Shown one piece after another: positions 19,251-28,547 of a DNA stretch of 64,000 nt. Positions within the stretch are counted from its first letter, which is position 1, and the number at the start of each line of letters is the position of its first letter. Under the pieces are notes generated by a model. The model was not told the origin of the DNA. It ran no database searches and saw only the letters and a list, made by a program, of their open reading frames with translations. Origin of the DNA: Flavobacteriales bacterium (GTDB taxonomy: Bacteria; Bacteroidota; Bacteroidia; Flavobacteriales_C; GCA-002722245); NCBI GenBank assembly GCA_023251095.1, contig JAHEZL010000021.1:1-64000 (forward strand), written 5' to 3'. Made by a program: the position numbers and the translations under genes.

Positions 19251-19623
19251 TTTTATTCAGTTCATGGATCAGCTTGATCATTTTATTTTCAATGTCAGCA
19301 AAAGGTAAATCTTCTTTTGCAACATAAATAAGCAATAAAGAAATTTTCACATTTTTTTCTTTTAAAGCAGTATACAGCAGGGTTTTGTTTTTGCGGTAAG
19401 CCTCCCGTACTTTTCTTTTGATGCTGTTGCGGTCGTGGGCTTTGCGAAAGCTTCTTTTCGGAACGGCAATACACATCTGTGCAGGAAATTTAGAAACTAC
19501 GGCTTCCTTGTCCCACAGAGCTTTGTAAGGATAGCAATTCATGCCATGTCCTTTTTCGAAAAGGTTGGTAATTATTTTCGGACTGCTTAATCTTTCGCTT
19601 TTTCGAAACGTTTGTCGCTCCAT
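19240..19623 (-). CDS. rnpA: Ribonuclease P protein component
   Basis: The protein subunit of RNase P, which with the rnpB RNA removes tRNA 5' leaders. At 127 residues it is of normal length. The start [18 protein letters not shown], the central [15 protein letters not shown] and the RNR motif [13 protein letters not shown] at residues 65-77 are diagnostic. rpmH (ribosomal protein L34) usually precedes rnpA, but here the upstream 135 bases hold only a palindromic repeat and the divergent yebC gene begins beyond it. Confidence 0.95.
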   Translation of the reverse strand: MERQTFRKSERLSSPKIITNLFEKGHGMNCYPYKALWDKEAVVSKFPAQMCIAVPKRSFRKAHDRNSIKRKVREAYRKNKTLLYTALKEKNVKISLLLIYVAKEDLPFADIENKMIKLIHELNKNVA

Positions 19624-19653
19624 TTCCCAAGATTAATGAAAATATGTATTGTC

Positions 19654-19711
19654 TCCCACAGATTACACAGATTTTCACAGAGTTCTGTGATGATCTGTGT
19701 AATCTGTGGGA
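19654..19711. repeat. Palindromic repeat, copy 1 (CCCACAGATTACACAGAT family)
   Basis: The 28-base arms 19654-19681 and 19684-19711 are complementary at all but two positions, around a 2-base centre. A second copy of the same family occurs at 39032-39092. It lies between the divergent rnpA and yebC genes. The form is that of a REP-like intergenic element. Confidence 0.9.
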
Positions 19712-19757
19712 AATATTCTGTTTTTTTTATCTTAGCACCCTTCATAAAAAATATTTC

Positions 19758-20465
19758 ATGGGAAGAGCATTTGAATTTCGTAAAGCAAGAAAATTTAAAC
19801 GATGGGCACACATGGCCCGCACGTTTACGAGAATAGGTAAGGATATTGTGATGGCGGTGAAATCCGGCGGACCGGATCCCGACAGTAATTCCCGCTTGAG
19901 AGCGATCATACAAAATGCCAAGGCTGCCAACATGCCTAAGGACAATGTGATGCGCGCCATTAAAAACGCATCGGATAAGGATGTTTCCGACTATAAAGAA
20001 ATTTTGTACGAAGGTTACGCAGCCCACGGTATTGCTGTGTTGGTGGAAACTGCTACCAACAATCACGTGCGAACGGTGGCCAATATCCGCAGCTATTTTA
20101 ACAAATGCAACGGAACCCTGGGAACTTCAGGTTCTGTAGTGTTTATGTTTGATCATACCTGCAATTTCAAAATCAAAAAAAACAATCTGGATCCCGAAGA
20201 ATTGGAGCTCGAATTGATTGATTACGGCATCGATGAAATTTTTGTGGAAGAAGATCATATCCTGATTTACGGTCCCTTTGAAAGCTTCGGAAGCATACAA
20301 GGAGCGCTGGAAACCAAAGGAATTGAAATTGAAACTTCGGGCTTTGAACGCATCCCGAACATAACTAAAAAATTAACTCCTGAAGAGGAAGAAGATGTAA
20401 ATAAACTGCTGGAGAAAATTGAGGAAGACGACGATGTGCAGAACGTTTATACAACAATGGGTTAA
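19758..20465 (+). CDS. yebC: YebC/PmpR-family DNA-binding regulatory protein
   Basis: From the ATG at 19758 the protein is 235 residues and begins MGRAFEFRKARKFKRWAHMA, the standard family start in Bacteroidota; the frame extends further upstream but runs through a palindromic repeat. Conserved blocks include GGPDPDSNSRLRAIIQNAKA, MPKDNVMRAIKNA and YEGYAAHGIAVLVET. YebC proteins have been described as transcriptional regulators and, more recently, as factors relieving ribosome stalling at proline-rich stretches. It is transcribed away from rnpA. Confidence 0.96.
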   Translation: MGRAFEFRKARKFKRWAHMARTFTRIGKDIVMAVKSGGPDPDSNSRLRAIIQNAKAANMPKDNVMRAIKNASDKDVSDYKEILYEGYAAHGIAVLVETATNNHVRTVANIRSYFNKCNGTLGTSGSVVFMFDHTCNFKIKKNNLDPEELELELIDYGIDEIFVEEDHILIYGPFESFGSIQGALETKGIEIETSGFERIPNITKKLTPEEEEDVNKLLEKIEEDDDVQNVYTTMG

Positions 20466-20474
20466 TTTTATCCG

Positions 20475-21065
20475 ATGAAAAAATTACTAAGCATTTTACT
20501 GTTATTGTCTTTTAATTTCAGCTTCGCAGGCGGTACTGTAAACGATGAAGGCGAACCTCGTTTTTATGGACTATCAGTAGAGTATTTGCGATTCGTCTCT
20601 CATTTAAGCGACTATTACAAACCGGCTCCTGTTTTTGCTTTCGATATGAAAGTGAATAACTGGGAATTTTCCGGTGGCTTCGGAGTTGTTGAGCCCAGAA
20701 GCACTGTAATTAAAAACTCTTATTATTGGTCGAGTTCAAAGCCTGTGGATGCATCGGTTTCTACGATGTACATCATCCCTTTTTATGCTTCTTACGACTG
20801 GCTCTTATCTGATAATTTTGCAGTTAAACCTTATTTGGGCGTGGGCGTGGGATTAATTTACTACACCATGAATTACACTACTACCGGAAGTCTCAGTGGC
20901 GGAACCACTTCAGCCATGATGGGTATAGCCCCGCGCTTCGCCTTAAAATACGATTTGGGCTTTGGAAGAGTGGAAGTGTATGCAAGAACTTTTGCGGGAT
21001 TCGACATTGAATTTGGCGGCGATTTAACAGGAGCCTTCGGCTTAGCGTATCATCATTATTATTGA
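20475..21065 (+). CDS. Small outer membrane beta-barrel protein, function unknown
   Basis: A 196-residue protein with a signal peptide (MKKLLSILLLLSFNFSFA) followed by alternating hydrophobic/aromatic strands (FAVKPYLGVGVGLIYYTMNY, ALKYDLGFGRVEVYARTFAG) and a C-terminus ending in aromatic residues, typical of eight-stranded outer membrane barrels. It starts 9 bases after yebC and may be co-transcribed with it. The 219 bases after its stop contain only a weak, T-tract-less hairpin and the purH leader. No family assignment beyond the barrel is justified. Confidence 0.7.
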   Translation: MKKLLSILLLLSFNFSFAGGTVNDEGEPRFYGLSVEYLRFVSHLSDYYKPAPVFAFDMKVNNWEFSGGFGVVEPRSTVIKNSYYWSSSKPVDASVSTMYIIPFYASYDWLLSDNFAVKPYLGVGVGLIYYTMNYTTTGSLSGGTTSAMMGIAPRFALKYDLGFGRVEVYARTFAGFDIEFGGDLTGAFGLAYHHYY

Positions 21066-21284
21066 AGGTTTTCAAATGCTGAGTTTAATATTGAAAATTC
21101 AGCAGTGTAATTTCCGGTAAAAATCAGTGTTTTCTCCTAGCTCTCGCAGATTAAATTCTCCTTACGTAATTAACAATTTCACCGACTTTTCAACAATCCT
21201 GAAAATAGCCTCGCTATTAATTGAAAAGCCCCCCGCGTTTTGATAACATTGTACTTTGTTTTCAACCCATTTCACAGCATACCA

Positions 21285-22808
21285 ATGAGCGAGTTAAGAA
21301 AAATTGAAGGAGCTTTGATTTCCGTGTTCGACAAGGATAATCTGGAGCCGATCGTTAAAGAATTACACAAATTAGGAGTGATCTTGTATTCAACAGGAGG
21401 GACCCAAACTTTTATAGAAGAGCTGGATATCCCTGTGGTACCGGTGGAAGACTTAACTTCTTATCCCTCAATTTTGGGCGGAAGAGTTAAAACTTTACAC
21501 CCGAAAGTATTCGGTGGAATTTTGGGTAGAAGAGGTTTGCAATCGGATGTTGCGCAGTTGGAACAATATGAAATTCCGGCCATTGATCTGGTGATTGTGG
21601 ATTTGTATCCTTTCGAAAAAACAGTTGCTTCAGGTGCTGCTCACGAAGATATTATTGAAAAAATCGACATCGGCGGTATCTCTCTGATCCGCGCCGCTGC
21701 TAAAAATCATAAAGATGTAGTGATTGTTCCTGCTAAAGAACAATATGCTACTTTGCTCACTTTACTGAAAGAAAAACAAGGATTTACTGATATTGAAGAT
21801 CGCAAAGCATTGGCTAAAGCGGCTTTCAACGTGAGTTCTCATTACGATACTGCGATCTTCAACTATTTCAATCAGGGCGAAGAGGTGGTTTTCAAACAAT
21901 CCATCAGCGAATCAAAAGTGCTGAGATACGGCGAAAATCCTCATCAAAAAGGATATTTCTTCGGGAAAATGGAAGACATGTTTGAGCAAGTTCAAGGCAA
22001 GGAGCTGAGCTACAACAACCTTTTGGATGTTGACGCTGCAGTGAATTTAATTGCTGAATTTAAAGACACCACTTTCGCTATTTTAAAACACAACAACGCT
22101 TGCGGAGTAGCAACACGCAAAACAGTGCTGGAGGCATGGAATGATGCTTTGGCCTGTGATCCGGTTTCGGCTTTCGGTGGTGTGTTGATCACCAACGTGA
22201 AAGTGGATAAAGCTACAGCTGAAGAAGTAAGTAAATTATTTTTTGAAGTGATTATCGCTCCGTCTTACGAAGCGGAAGCATTGGAAATACTGAAACAGAA
22301 AAAAAACAGAATCATCCTCATTCAAAAACCAATAGAATTGTCGAAACAACAATTCCGTACAGCCTTGAACGGTGTGTTGGTACAAGACAAAGATTCAGTG
22401 ATGGAAGGAGAAAAAGATTTGACTCCTGTCACAGACAAAAAAGCTACGGCTCAGGAAATCGCTGATCTTTTGTTTGCCGCTAAAATCTGCAAACACACGA
22501 AATCAAACACCATTGTTTTCACAAAAAACAATACTTTGATTTCCAGCGGAACCGGTCAAACTTCCCGCGTGGATGCTTTGCGTCAGGCGGTGGTTAAAGC
22601 AGGTGAATTCGGGTTTTCTTTGCAGGGAGCAGTAATGGCCTCGGATGCATTTTTCCCTTTTCCTGATTGCGTACAACTGGCGAAAGAAGCAGGGATCACG
22701 GCAGTAATTCAACCGGGTGGATCTATCAAGGATCAGGAATCTATCGATTATTGCAATAAAAACGGAGTGGCAATGGTCATCACCGGAATCAGACATTTTA
22801 AACACTAA
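21285..22808 (+). CDS. purH: Bifunctional AICAR transformylase/IMP cyclohydrolase
   Basis: Catalyses the last two steps of de novo IMP synthesis. The ATG at 21285 gives 507 residues starting MSELRKIEGALISVFDK; an upstream in-frame start would add 15 non-conserved residues. The N-terminal MGS-like cyclohydrolase domain carries LYSTGGTQTFIEE and GGRVKTLHPKVFGGIL. The transformylase domain has LRYGENPHQKGYF and AILKHNNACGVA, with the catalytic Lys-His. The C-terminus (AVIQPGGSIKDQESIDYCN) is complete. It is followed 9 bases later by mreB. Confidence 0.98.
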   Translation: MSELRKIEGALISVFDKDNLEPIVKELHKLGVILYSTGGTQTFIEELDIPVVPVEDLTSYPSILGGRVKTLHPKVFGGILGRRGLQSDVAQLEQYEIPAIDLVIVDLYPFEKTVASGAAHEDIIEKIDIGGISLIRAAAKNHKDVVIVPAKEQYATLLTLLKEKQGFTDIEDRKALAKAAFNVSSHYDTAIFNYFNQGEEVVFKQSISESKVLRYGENPHQKGYFFGKMEDMFEQVQGKELSYNNLLDVDAAVNLIAEFKDTTFAILKHNNACGVATRKTVLEAWNDALACDPVSAFGGVLITNVKVDKATAEEVSKLFFEVIIAPSYEAEALEILKQKKNRIILIQKPIELSKQQFRTALNGVLVQDKDSVMEGEKDLTPVTDKKATAQEIADLLFAAKICKHTKSNTIVFTKNNTLISSGTGQTSRVDALRQAVVKAGEFGFSLQGAVMASDAFFPFPDCVQLAKEAGITAVIQPGGSIKDQESIDYCNKNGVAMVITGIRHFKH

Positions 22809-22817
22809 AATATTAGT

Positions 22818-23846
22818 ATGGGATTATTTAGCTTCCTTACACAAGAAATTGCAATCGACCTCGGTACTGCAAATACTTTGATCATTGAAAATGACAAAGT
22901 AGTGGTAGACGAGCCGTCGATTATTGCCATGAACCGCATCACCGGTGAGGTGATGGCCATCGGTAAAAAAGCAATGCAGATGCATGGTAAAACCCACGAG
23001 AATATTAAAACTATTCGTCCGCTGAAAGATGGTGTTATCGCCGATTTCCACGCTGCCGAAGAAATGATTCGCGGCTTTATCAAAATGATCAATTTGAACA
23101 AGCGCCGTATGTTCGGTCCGTCCAATATCCGTATGGTAATTTGTATTCCATCCGGTATCACGGAAGTGGAAAAACGTGCGGTAAAAGATTCAGCAGAACA
23201 TGCCGGAGCAAAAGAAGTTCGTTTGATTCAGGAGCCTATGGCTGCTGCGATTGGTATCGGTATCGACGTGGAAGAACCAATGGGAAACATGGTGATCGAC
23301 ATCGGTGGTGGTACCAGCGAAATCGCGGTTATCGCACTGGGTGGGATCGTTTGCGACAAATCTATTCGCGTTGCAGGTGATGAATTCACACAGGATATTG
23401 AAGATTATATGCGTCGCCAACACAATATTTTAGTTGGTGAAAGAACGGCTGAAAGAATTAAAATTGAAGTCGGCGCTGCATTGCCTGAACTCGACAATCC
23501 GCCGCCTGATTTCGCCGTTCACGGACGAGATTTAATGACAGGTATTCCAAAAGAAATCACCGTTTCTTATTCAGAAATTGCACACTGTTTAGATAAATCC
23601 ATTTCGAAAATTGAAGCGGCTATTTTGAGTGCATTAGAGATGACACCTCCTGAATTATCTGCCGATATTTTCCGCACCGGAATTTATTTAGCGGGCGGTG
23701 GTTCCATGTTGAGAGGTTTGGACAAACGTATTTCCAAAAAAACAAAACTGCCTGTTCACGTTGCTGAAGATCCATTGAGAGCGGTGGCGAGAGGGACAGG
23801 TATTGCGTTGAAAAACTTCGACAGGTTCCCATTCTTGATAAAATAA
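22818..23846 (+). CDS. mreB: Rod shape-determining protein MreB
   Basis: The bacterial actin that organises lateral wall synthesis beneath the inner membrane. It has 342 residues with the actin-fold nucleotide motifs IDLGTANTLI (phosphate 1), VIDIGGGTSEIAVI (phosphate 2) and YLAGGGSMLRGLDKR (adenosine). The N-terminal GLFSFLTQEIAIDLG could contribute membrane association. It heads a block of five cell-shape genes whose order (mreB-mreC-mreD-mrdA-rodA) is the classical elongasome cluster, implying a rod-shaped or elongating cell. Confidence 0.98.
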   Translation: MGLFSFLTQEIAIDLGTANTLIIENDKVVVDEPSIIAMNRITGEVMAIGKKAMQMHGKTHENIKTIRPLKDGVIADFHAAEEMIRGFIKMINLNKRRMFGPSNIRMVICIPSGITEVEKRAVKDSAEHAGAKEVRLIQEPMAAAIGIGIDVEEPMGNMVIDIGGGTSEIAVIALGGIVCDKSIRVAGDEFTQDIEDYMRRQHNILVGERTAERIKIEVGAALPELDNPPPDFAVHGRDLMTGIPKEITVSYSEIAHCLDKSISKIEAAILSALEMTPPELSADIFRTGIYLAGGGSMLRGLDKRISKKTKLPVHVAEDPLRAVARGTGIALKNFDRFPFLIK

Positions 23847-23879
23847 AAACATTCAAAGTTTGAAGGTGATTGATTTGAA

Positions 23880-24728
23880 ATGAAAAATCTTTTAGCAATT
23901 CTTTATAAAAATCATTTGCTACTGCTTTTTCTTTTTCTTGAAATTATGGCCATTACTTTTGCCATTCAGAACAATAATTTTCAGCGGGCTTCCTTTATCA
24001 ATTCTGCATCCTACGTTACGGGCAACACCTATGAGGTGATGAATAATTTTTCATCGTACATGGATCTCAAAGAGAAAAATGCTTTGCTGGCCGATTCTCT
24101 CGCGAAGTTAAAATCTCAAACTTTAAGTGCGTATTTAAAAAAGGATACCAGCGTTACTAAAGTGAGCGATACCTTGTACAAACAGCGTTATACCTACATT
24201 AGCGCTGAGGTGCTGCACCAAAGTATTCATAAAGCAAATAATTTTTTAACGCTTAACAAAGGCAGTGATGATGGTATTGAAGTGGGAATGGCTGTGCTGG
24301 GAGCGAATGGCGTAGTGGGAAAAGTAAATGGAATCAGCTCTAATTTTTCTTCGGTGTTGTCTTTACTGAACAGTCAGACCAAACTTTCCTGCAAACTTAA
24401 AAAAACAAAATCTTTGGGTTCTCTGGTTTGGAATGGAAAACAAGCTTCGGGCTTGTCCTATCGTCAGGCACTGTTAGTAGATGTTCCGCTCACAACAAAA
24501 ATTACGGTGGGAGATACGGTGGTGACTTCGGGTTATTCGGATAATTTTCCGGGAGGAATTCCGGTGGGCAAAGTGCTTGATTTTTCTATTGAATCCGACG
24601 GACAATCACAAGATGTGAAAATTGAACTTTTTCTGGATTTCAATATTCTCGATCATGTTTTTATTGTACGTGATGTGCTGCGTGAAGAAAAAGATTCGGT
24701 GGAAATTAAATACCAAAATGCAAACTGA
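23880..24728 (+). CDS. mreC: Rod shape-determining protein MreC
   Basis: A 282-residue bitopic protein. An N-terminal transmembrane helix (LLLLFLFLEIMAITFAI) is followed by a coiled-coil segment (about residues 55-85) and the periplasmic beta-domain with the family sequence FLTLNKGSDDGIEVGMAVLGANG and GDTVVTSGYSDNFPGGIPVG. MreC links MreB to PBP2/RodA. Its stop codon shares one base with the mreD start (TGATG). Confidence 0.95.
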   Translation: MKNLLAILYKNHLLLLFLFLEIMAITFAIQNNNFQRASFINSASYVTGNTYEVMNNFSSYMDLKEKNALLADSLAKLKSQTLSAYLKKDTSVTKVSDTLYKQRYTYISAEVLHQSIHKANNFLTLNKGSDDGIEVGMAVLGANGVVGKVNGISSNFSSVLSLLNSQTKLSCKLKKTKSLGSLVWNGKQASGLSYRQALLVDVPLTTKITVGDTVVTSGYSDNFPGGIPVGKVLDFSIESDGQSQDVKIELFLDFNILDHVFIVRDVLREEKDSVEIKYQNAN

Positions 24729-25240
24729 TGCTGGAGCATTTACCACGATATATCATTACTGCTTTTTTGCTCATCTTTTGTCAGGTGATGATCTTCAATC
24801 AAATTCATTTTTCCAATGTCATCAGCACTTATCCGTATATTTTATTTTTGCTTCTTTTGCCGAGTAATACCAACAATGCGCTGGCACTGGTACTTGCTTT
24901 TTCACTCGGTATCATTCTGGATTTTTTCTCCGATTCGGGAGGAATGCACGCTGCAGCTTGTGTGCCGATAGCTTATATCCGCCCCTTTATTTTACGCACT
25001 GTTGGCACCGAAAGTAAAAAAGACAGTTATACACCAACCATAAAAGATTTAGGTTTTAACAGATACCTCACCTACGCCGCCATCATAGTTTTGATACACC
25101 ACACCATTCTTTTTTACATGGAGGCATTTGAGTTTTCACTCTTCTTTACTACTTTATTAAAAACGATAGGAAGTTCGGTGCTTACCTTGATTTTTATCGT
25201 GATCATTCAGTACCTATTTATTAAAGAACCAGGCAAGTGA
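24728..25240 (+). CDS. mreD: Rod shape-determining protein MreD
   Basis: A 170-residue integral membrane protein with about five hydrophobic helices (IITAFLLIFCQVMIFNQIHF, YILFLLLLPSNTN, LALVLAFSLGIILDFFSDSG). Sequence is weakly conserved in this family; the SLGIILDFFSDSGGMHAAA stretch and the position between mreC and mrdA make the assignment safe. It overlaps mreC by one base and mrdA by four. Confidence 0.92.
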   Translation: MLEHLPRYIITAFLLIFCQVMIFNQIHFSNVISTYPYILFLLLLPSNTNNALALVLAFSLGIILDFFSDSGGMHAAACVPIAYIRPFILRTVGTESKKDSYTPTIKDLGFNRYLTYAAIIVLIHHTILFYMEAFEFSLFFTTLLKTIGSSVLTLIFIVIIQYLFIKEPGK

Positions 25241-27042
25241 ATCCTACGTCCGACAGGCAATATGTGATTGTTGGTATTTTTTCCACGCTGGCTATTATTT
25301 TCGTTTTCCGTTTGTTTTATCTCCAGGTGGTGAATCCTGAATTTGAGGAAAAAGCATTGGGCATGGGACGCAAAGTAGTGGTGGAATTTCCCATGCGCGG
25401 AACCATTTATGATCGCAACGGACACATCATGGCGCACAATGAAATTGCTTACGATTTAATTGTGCTTCCTAAGGATGTAGACATTGATACTTTGGAGTTT
25501 TGCAAGTTGTTGAATATTGATACTGCCGAGTTCAACCGCCGCATAAAAATTGCGCGCACTTATCCCAATGCAGTTTACAAAGAATCGGTTTTTCAGGAAT
25601 TAATTTCAGTGGAAGATTTCGCCAGAATCAGTGAGCAGTTGTATCGTTATAAAGGCTTTTCGGCACAAAGAAGAAACGTCAGGAATTATCCTAAGCCCAG
25701 CGGAGCGCATGTTTTAGGCTACATGCAAAAAGTGAGTGTGAACGATAAACAGCGCGATGAATTTTATGTGAACAATGATTTCATTGGCAGGAGCGGATTG
25801 GAAATGTATTACGAAAAAGAATTGCGCGGCATCAAAGGAATTAAATATTTGCGTCGCGACAGAAACAACAATGTTAAAGGACCTTACAAAGAAGGAAAAC
25901 TGGATCAGAAATCCGAACCGGGAAAAGATTTGTATACTTCCATCGATGCCGTTTTACAGGAATATGCCGAACAACTCATGCAGGGAAAACGAGGAAGTAT
26001 TGTGGCCATTGATCCGAGAACAGGTGAAGTGTTGTGCATGGTTTCGGCGCCTACTTACAATCCCAATGATTTGGTGGGAAGATATTTCAGCAAGAATTAC
26101 GACACGATATTTAACAGTCCGGGACAACCTTTATTTTTTCGCAGCATCGCCGCCACACAACCTCCCGGATCTATTGTAAAAACAATGCAGGCAGCCATTG
26201 CTCAGCAATTTGGTGTGGCCAATGCGAACACTAAATATGCTTGTAACAAAGGATTGGTTGGTTGTCACGATCACGACAGTCCGCTTACCTTAGCGCAATC
26301 CATTCGTACTTCCTGCAATCCGTATTATTACAATCTGGTGAAAAGTATTTTGTATTCGGAAAAATCAGGAAATGATTTTTCTACCATTGAACACGGATTG
26401 AACAGATGGGAAGATGTTGTGCGTTCTTTTGGTTTGGGAAATCCTTTGCATATTGATTTGGCAGGAGAGAAAGACGGGAATGTTCCCGATGCAAGAGAGT
26501 ACAATAAAACTTATGGAAAAGGACACTGGAATTACCGAACCGTTTATTCTTTAAGTATCGGTCAGGGAGAGTTTGCGCTCACTCCTTTGCAAATGACCAA
26601 TCTCGCTGTAATCATTGCCAACAAAGGAAAATATTACACTCCGCATGTAGTGCAAAAAGTAGGCGATCGTGAATTGGATTATAAAGATTCTGTGCATACG
26701 GTTAAAATTGAACCACGGTATTTTGATGTGGTGCAGGATGGAATGCAGGCAGTAATTGAAGAGCATGGAGGAACTGCCGGACGGGCAAAAATTGATACTT
26801 TACATTATTGCGGAAAAACCGGAACATCGCAAAATCCGCATGGAGAAGATCATTCTGTTTTCATTGCTTTTGCGCCGAGAGAAAATCCTACAATTGCTAT
26901 TTCGGTTTATATTGAAAACGCGGGAAAGGGCGGATTGTGGGCTGCTCCCATCGCCAGCTTGGTGATTGAAAAATATTTGCGCGGTGTTATTTCGCGAAAA
27001 GAATTAGAAGAAGATATGCTGAAAGGCGTAATAAAATATTGA
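25237..27042 (+). CDS. mrdA: Penicillin-binding protein 2, elongasome transpeptidase
   Basis: The monofunctional class B transpeptidase that cross-links lateral-wall peptidoglycan with RodA. It has 601 residues and begins at a GTG codon within the overlap GTGA with mreD. A single N-terminal membrane helix (YVIVGIFSTLAIIFVFRLFY) is followed by the dimerisation/pedestal domain (GTIYDRNGHIMAHNE) and the transpeptidase domain. The active-site motifs are SIVK (in PPGSIVKTMQAA), SCN (in IRTSCNPYYYN) and KTG (in CGKTGTSQNPHG). Confidence 0.97.
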   Translation: MNPTSDRQYVIVGIFSTLAIIFVFRLFYLQVVNPEFEEKALGMGRKVVVEFPMRGTIYDRNGHIMAHNEIAYDLIVLPKDVDIDTLEFCKLLNIDTAEFNRRIKIARTYPNAVYKESVFQELISVEDFARISEQLYRYKGFSAQRRNVRNYPKPSGAHVLGYMQKVSVNDKQRDEFYVNNDFIGRSGLEMYYEKELRGIKGIKYLRRDRNNNVKGPYKEGKLDQKSEPGKDLYTSIDAVLQEYAEQLMQGKRGSIVAIDPRTGEVLCMVSAPTYNPNDLVGRYFSKNYDTIFNSPGQPLFFRSIAATQPPGSIVKTMQAAIAQQFGVANANTKYACNKGLVGCHDHDSPLTLAQSIRTSCNPYYYNLVKSILYSEKSGNDFSTIEHGLNRWEDVVRSFGLGNPLHIDLAGEKDGNVPDAREYNKTYGKGHWNYRTVYSLSIGQGEFALTPLQMTNLAVIIANKGKYYTPHVVQKVGDRELDYKDSVHTVKIEPRYFDVVQDGMQAVIEEHGGTAGRAKIDTLHYCGKTGTSQNPHGEDHSVFIAFAPRENPTIAISVYIENAGKGGLWAAPIASLVIEKYLRGVISRKELEEDMLKGVIKY

Positions 27043-27049
27043 AGTACAA

Positions 27050-28543
27050 TTGGCAAAAAGAAACAACATATTAAACAATATCGATTGGGTACTCCTTTCC
27101 ATTTTTTTGTTGTTGATGCTGATTGGCTGGGTAAATATTTACGGGGCGGTTTTTGATGAGGCGCATCCAAGTATTTTTGATACTTCACAGCGTTACGGAA
27201 AACAGCTTTGGTGGATAGGAGGTGCTTTGTTGCTGGCTTTTGTGATTCTGGCTCTCGACAGTAAAGTTTTTACTTATTCTGCCTATGTAGTTTACGGCAT
27301 TAGTTTGCTGACATTGCTGGTCACTATTTTTGTGGCACGTGAAGTAAACGGTGCCCGTTCCTGGCTGGAAATAGGCGCCTTTAAAATTCAACCTTCGGAG
27401 TTTGCTAAATTCGCTACCAGTCTGGCTTTGGCAAAATATCTTTCTACGCTACAAAACTTAAAAGCAAATACCGGTTCCTTGTTTGAACTGGGTTATCAGA
27501 TCAGCAGAATTTTTACAGGCAAAGCGGTTTTTCGTTTGCAATACATCGATTGGAAAACGCAGGTGGCACCAATGGCTATCATTTTAGTGCCGATGATTTT
27601 AATTCTCGGACAAAAAGATACGGGCTCCGCTTTGGTGTATCTGGCTTTTATTTTCGTGTGGTACCGCGCCGGATTTTCGGGTAGCATTTTGCTCATCGGT
27701 TTTTATCTGATGGTGCTCGCCGTTTTAACTTTAATGGTGGATGCCGATTCGGTAATTTCTGCAGTGTGTACCATTGCGTTGTTGTTGTATGCTGTATTCA
27801 TAAAAGACACGCTGTCTGCAGTGATCCTCATTGCTTCCATTGTGCTGTATTATATTTTATTTTTCATTTTTGATTGGAACAGCGCCATCACCAATTATTT
27901 TTTCATTGCAGCGATGGGCATTTTCTTCATTGCTAATTTCACTGCCGAAACCATGTGGAGAAAGTTTGAAAAAAACTTTGTTCTTTTTTCTTTGCTCGGC
28001 AGTTTGTTGTTCATTGGTAGTGTTCAGTTTTTATTCGACAATGTTTTGCAACCCCATCAGAAAGACAGGATACTCGTGCTCTTCGGAAAGAAGGAAGACA
28101 TTCACGGTGTGGGTTATCAGGCGCATGTTGCTAAAATCTCTATTGGTTCGGGAGGGATGACGGGCAATGGTTTTCTGGAAGGAATTATCACCAAAGGGAA
28201 CTTTGTTCCTGAACAAGGAACCGATTATATTTTTTGTACGGTGGGGGAAGAGTGGGGATTTTTAGGTTCTACTTTCGTGATCATTTTATACCTCGCGCTC
28301 ATCCTGCGGATAATTTTCAGGGCCGAAAAACAGCGCTCCAATTTCACGCGGATTTATGGCTACTGCGTGGCTTCCATTTTATTTATCCACTTTATGATCA
28401 ATATCGGTATGGTAATCGGATTGGCGCCGGTAATCGGGATTCCCTTGCCCTTCCTAAGCTATGGAGGATCGTCGCTTTGGGCCTTTACTATTTTACTTTT
28501 CCTTTTTGTGAAATTTGATTCGCAGAGGTTGGAGATTTTGTAG
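27050..28543 (+). CDS. rodA: Rod shape-determining protein RodA (SEDS glycosyltransferase)
   Basis: The peptidoglycan polymerase partner of PBP2. The best start is TTG at 27050 (LAKRNNILNNIDWVLL); no in-frame ATG precedes the first helix. SEDS motifs are visible: GARSWLEIGAFKIQPSEFAK, LGQKDTGSALVY and, at the C-terminus, GIPLPFLSYGGSSLWAF. At 497 residues it is well over 100 longer than E. coli RodA. The excess is a central region (about residues 215-330) with several extra hydrophobic stretches before the QPHQKDRILVLFG motif. It closes the elongasome cluster. Confidence 0.96.
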   Translation: MAKRNNILNNIDWVLLSIFLLLMLIGWVNIYGAVFDEAHPSIFDTSQRYGKQLWWIGGALLLAFVILALDSKVFTYSAYVVYGISLLTLLVTIFVAREVNGARSWLEIGAFKIQPSEFAKFATSLALAKYLSTLQNLKANTGSLFELGYQISRIFTGKAVFRLQYIDWKTQVAPMAIILVPMILILGQKDTGSALVYLAFIFVWYRAGFSGSILLIGFYLMVLAVLTLMVDADSVISAVCTIALLLYAVFIKDTLSAVILIASIVLYYILFFIFDWNSAITNYFFIAAMGIFFIANFTAETMWRKFEKNFVLFSLLGSLLFIGSVQFLFDNVLQPHQKDRILVLFGKKEDIHGVGYQAHVAKISIGSGGMTGNGFLEGIITKGNFVPEQGTDYIFCTVGEEWGFLGSTFVIILYLALILRIIFRAEKQRSNFTRIYGYCVASILFIHFMINIGMVIGLAPVIGIPLPFLSYGGSSLWAFTILLFLFVKFDSQRLEIL

Positions 28544-28547
28544 AAGT

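Noticed and set aside
19587-20066. 159-codon frame across the rnpA-yebC gap
   Set aside because: Antisense to yebC and passing through the palindromic repeat.
21077-21104. TGCTGA...TCAGCA hairpin after the barrel gene
   Set aside because: Short stem with a mismatch and no T tract; not convincing as a terminator.
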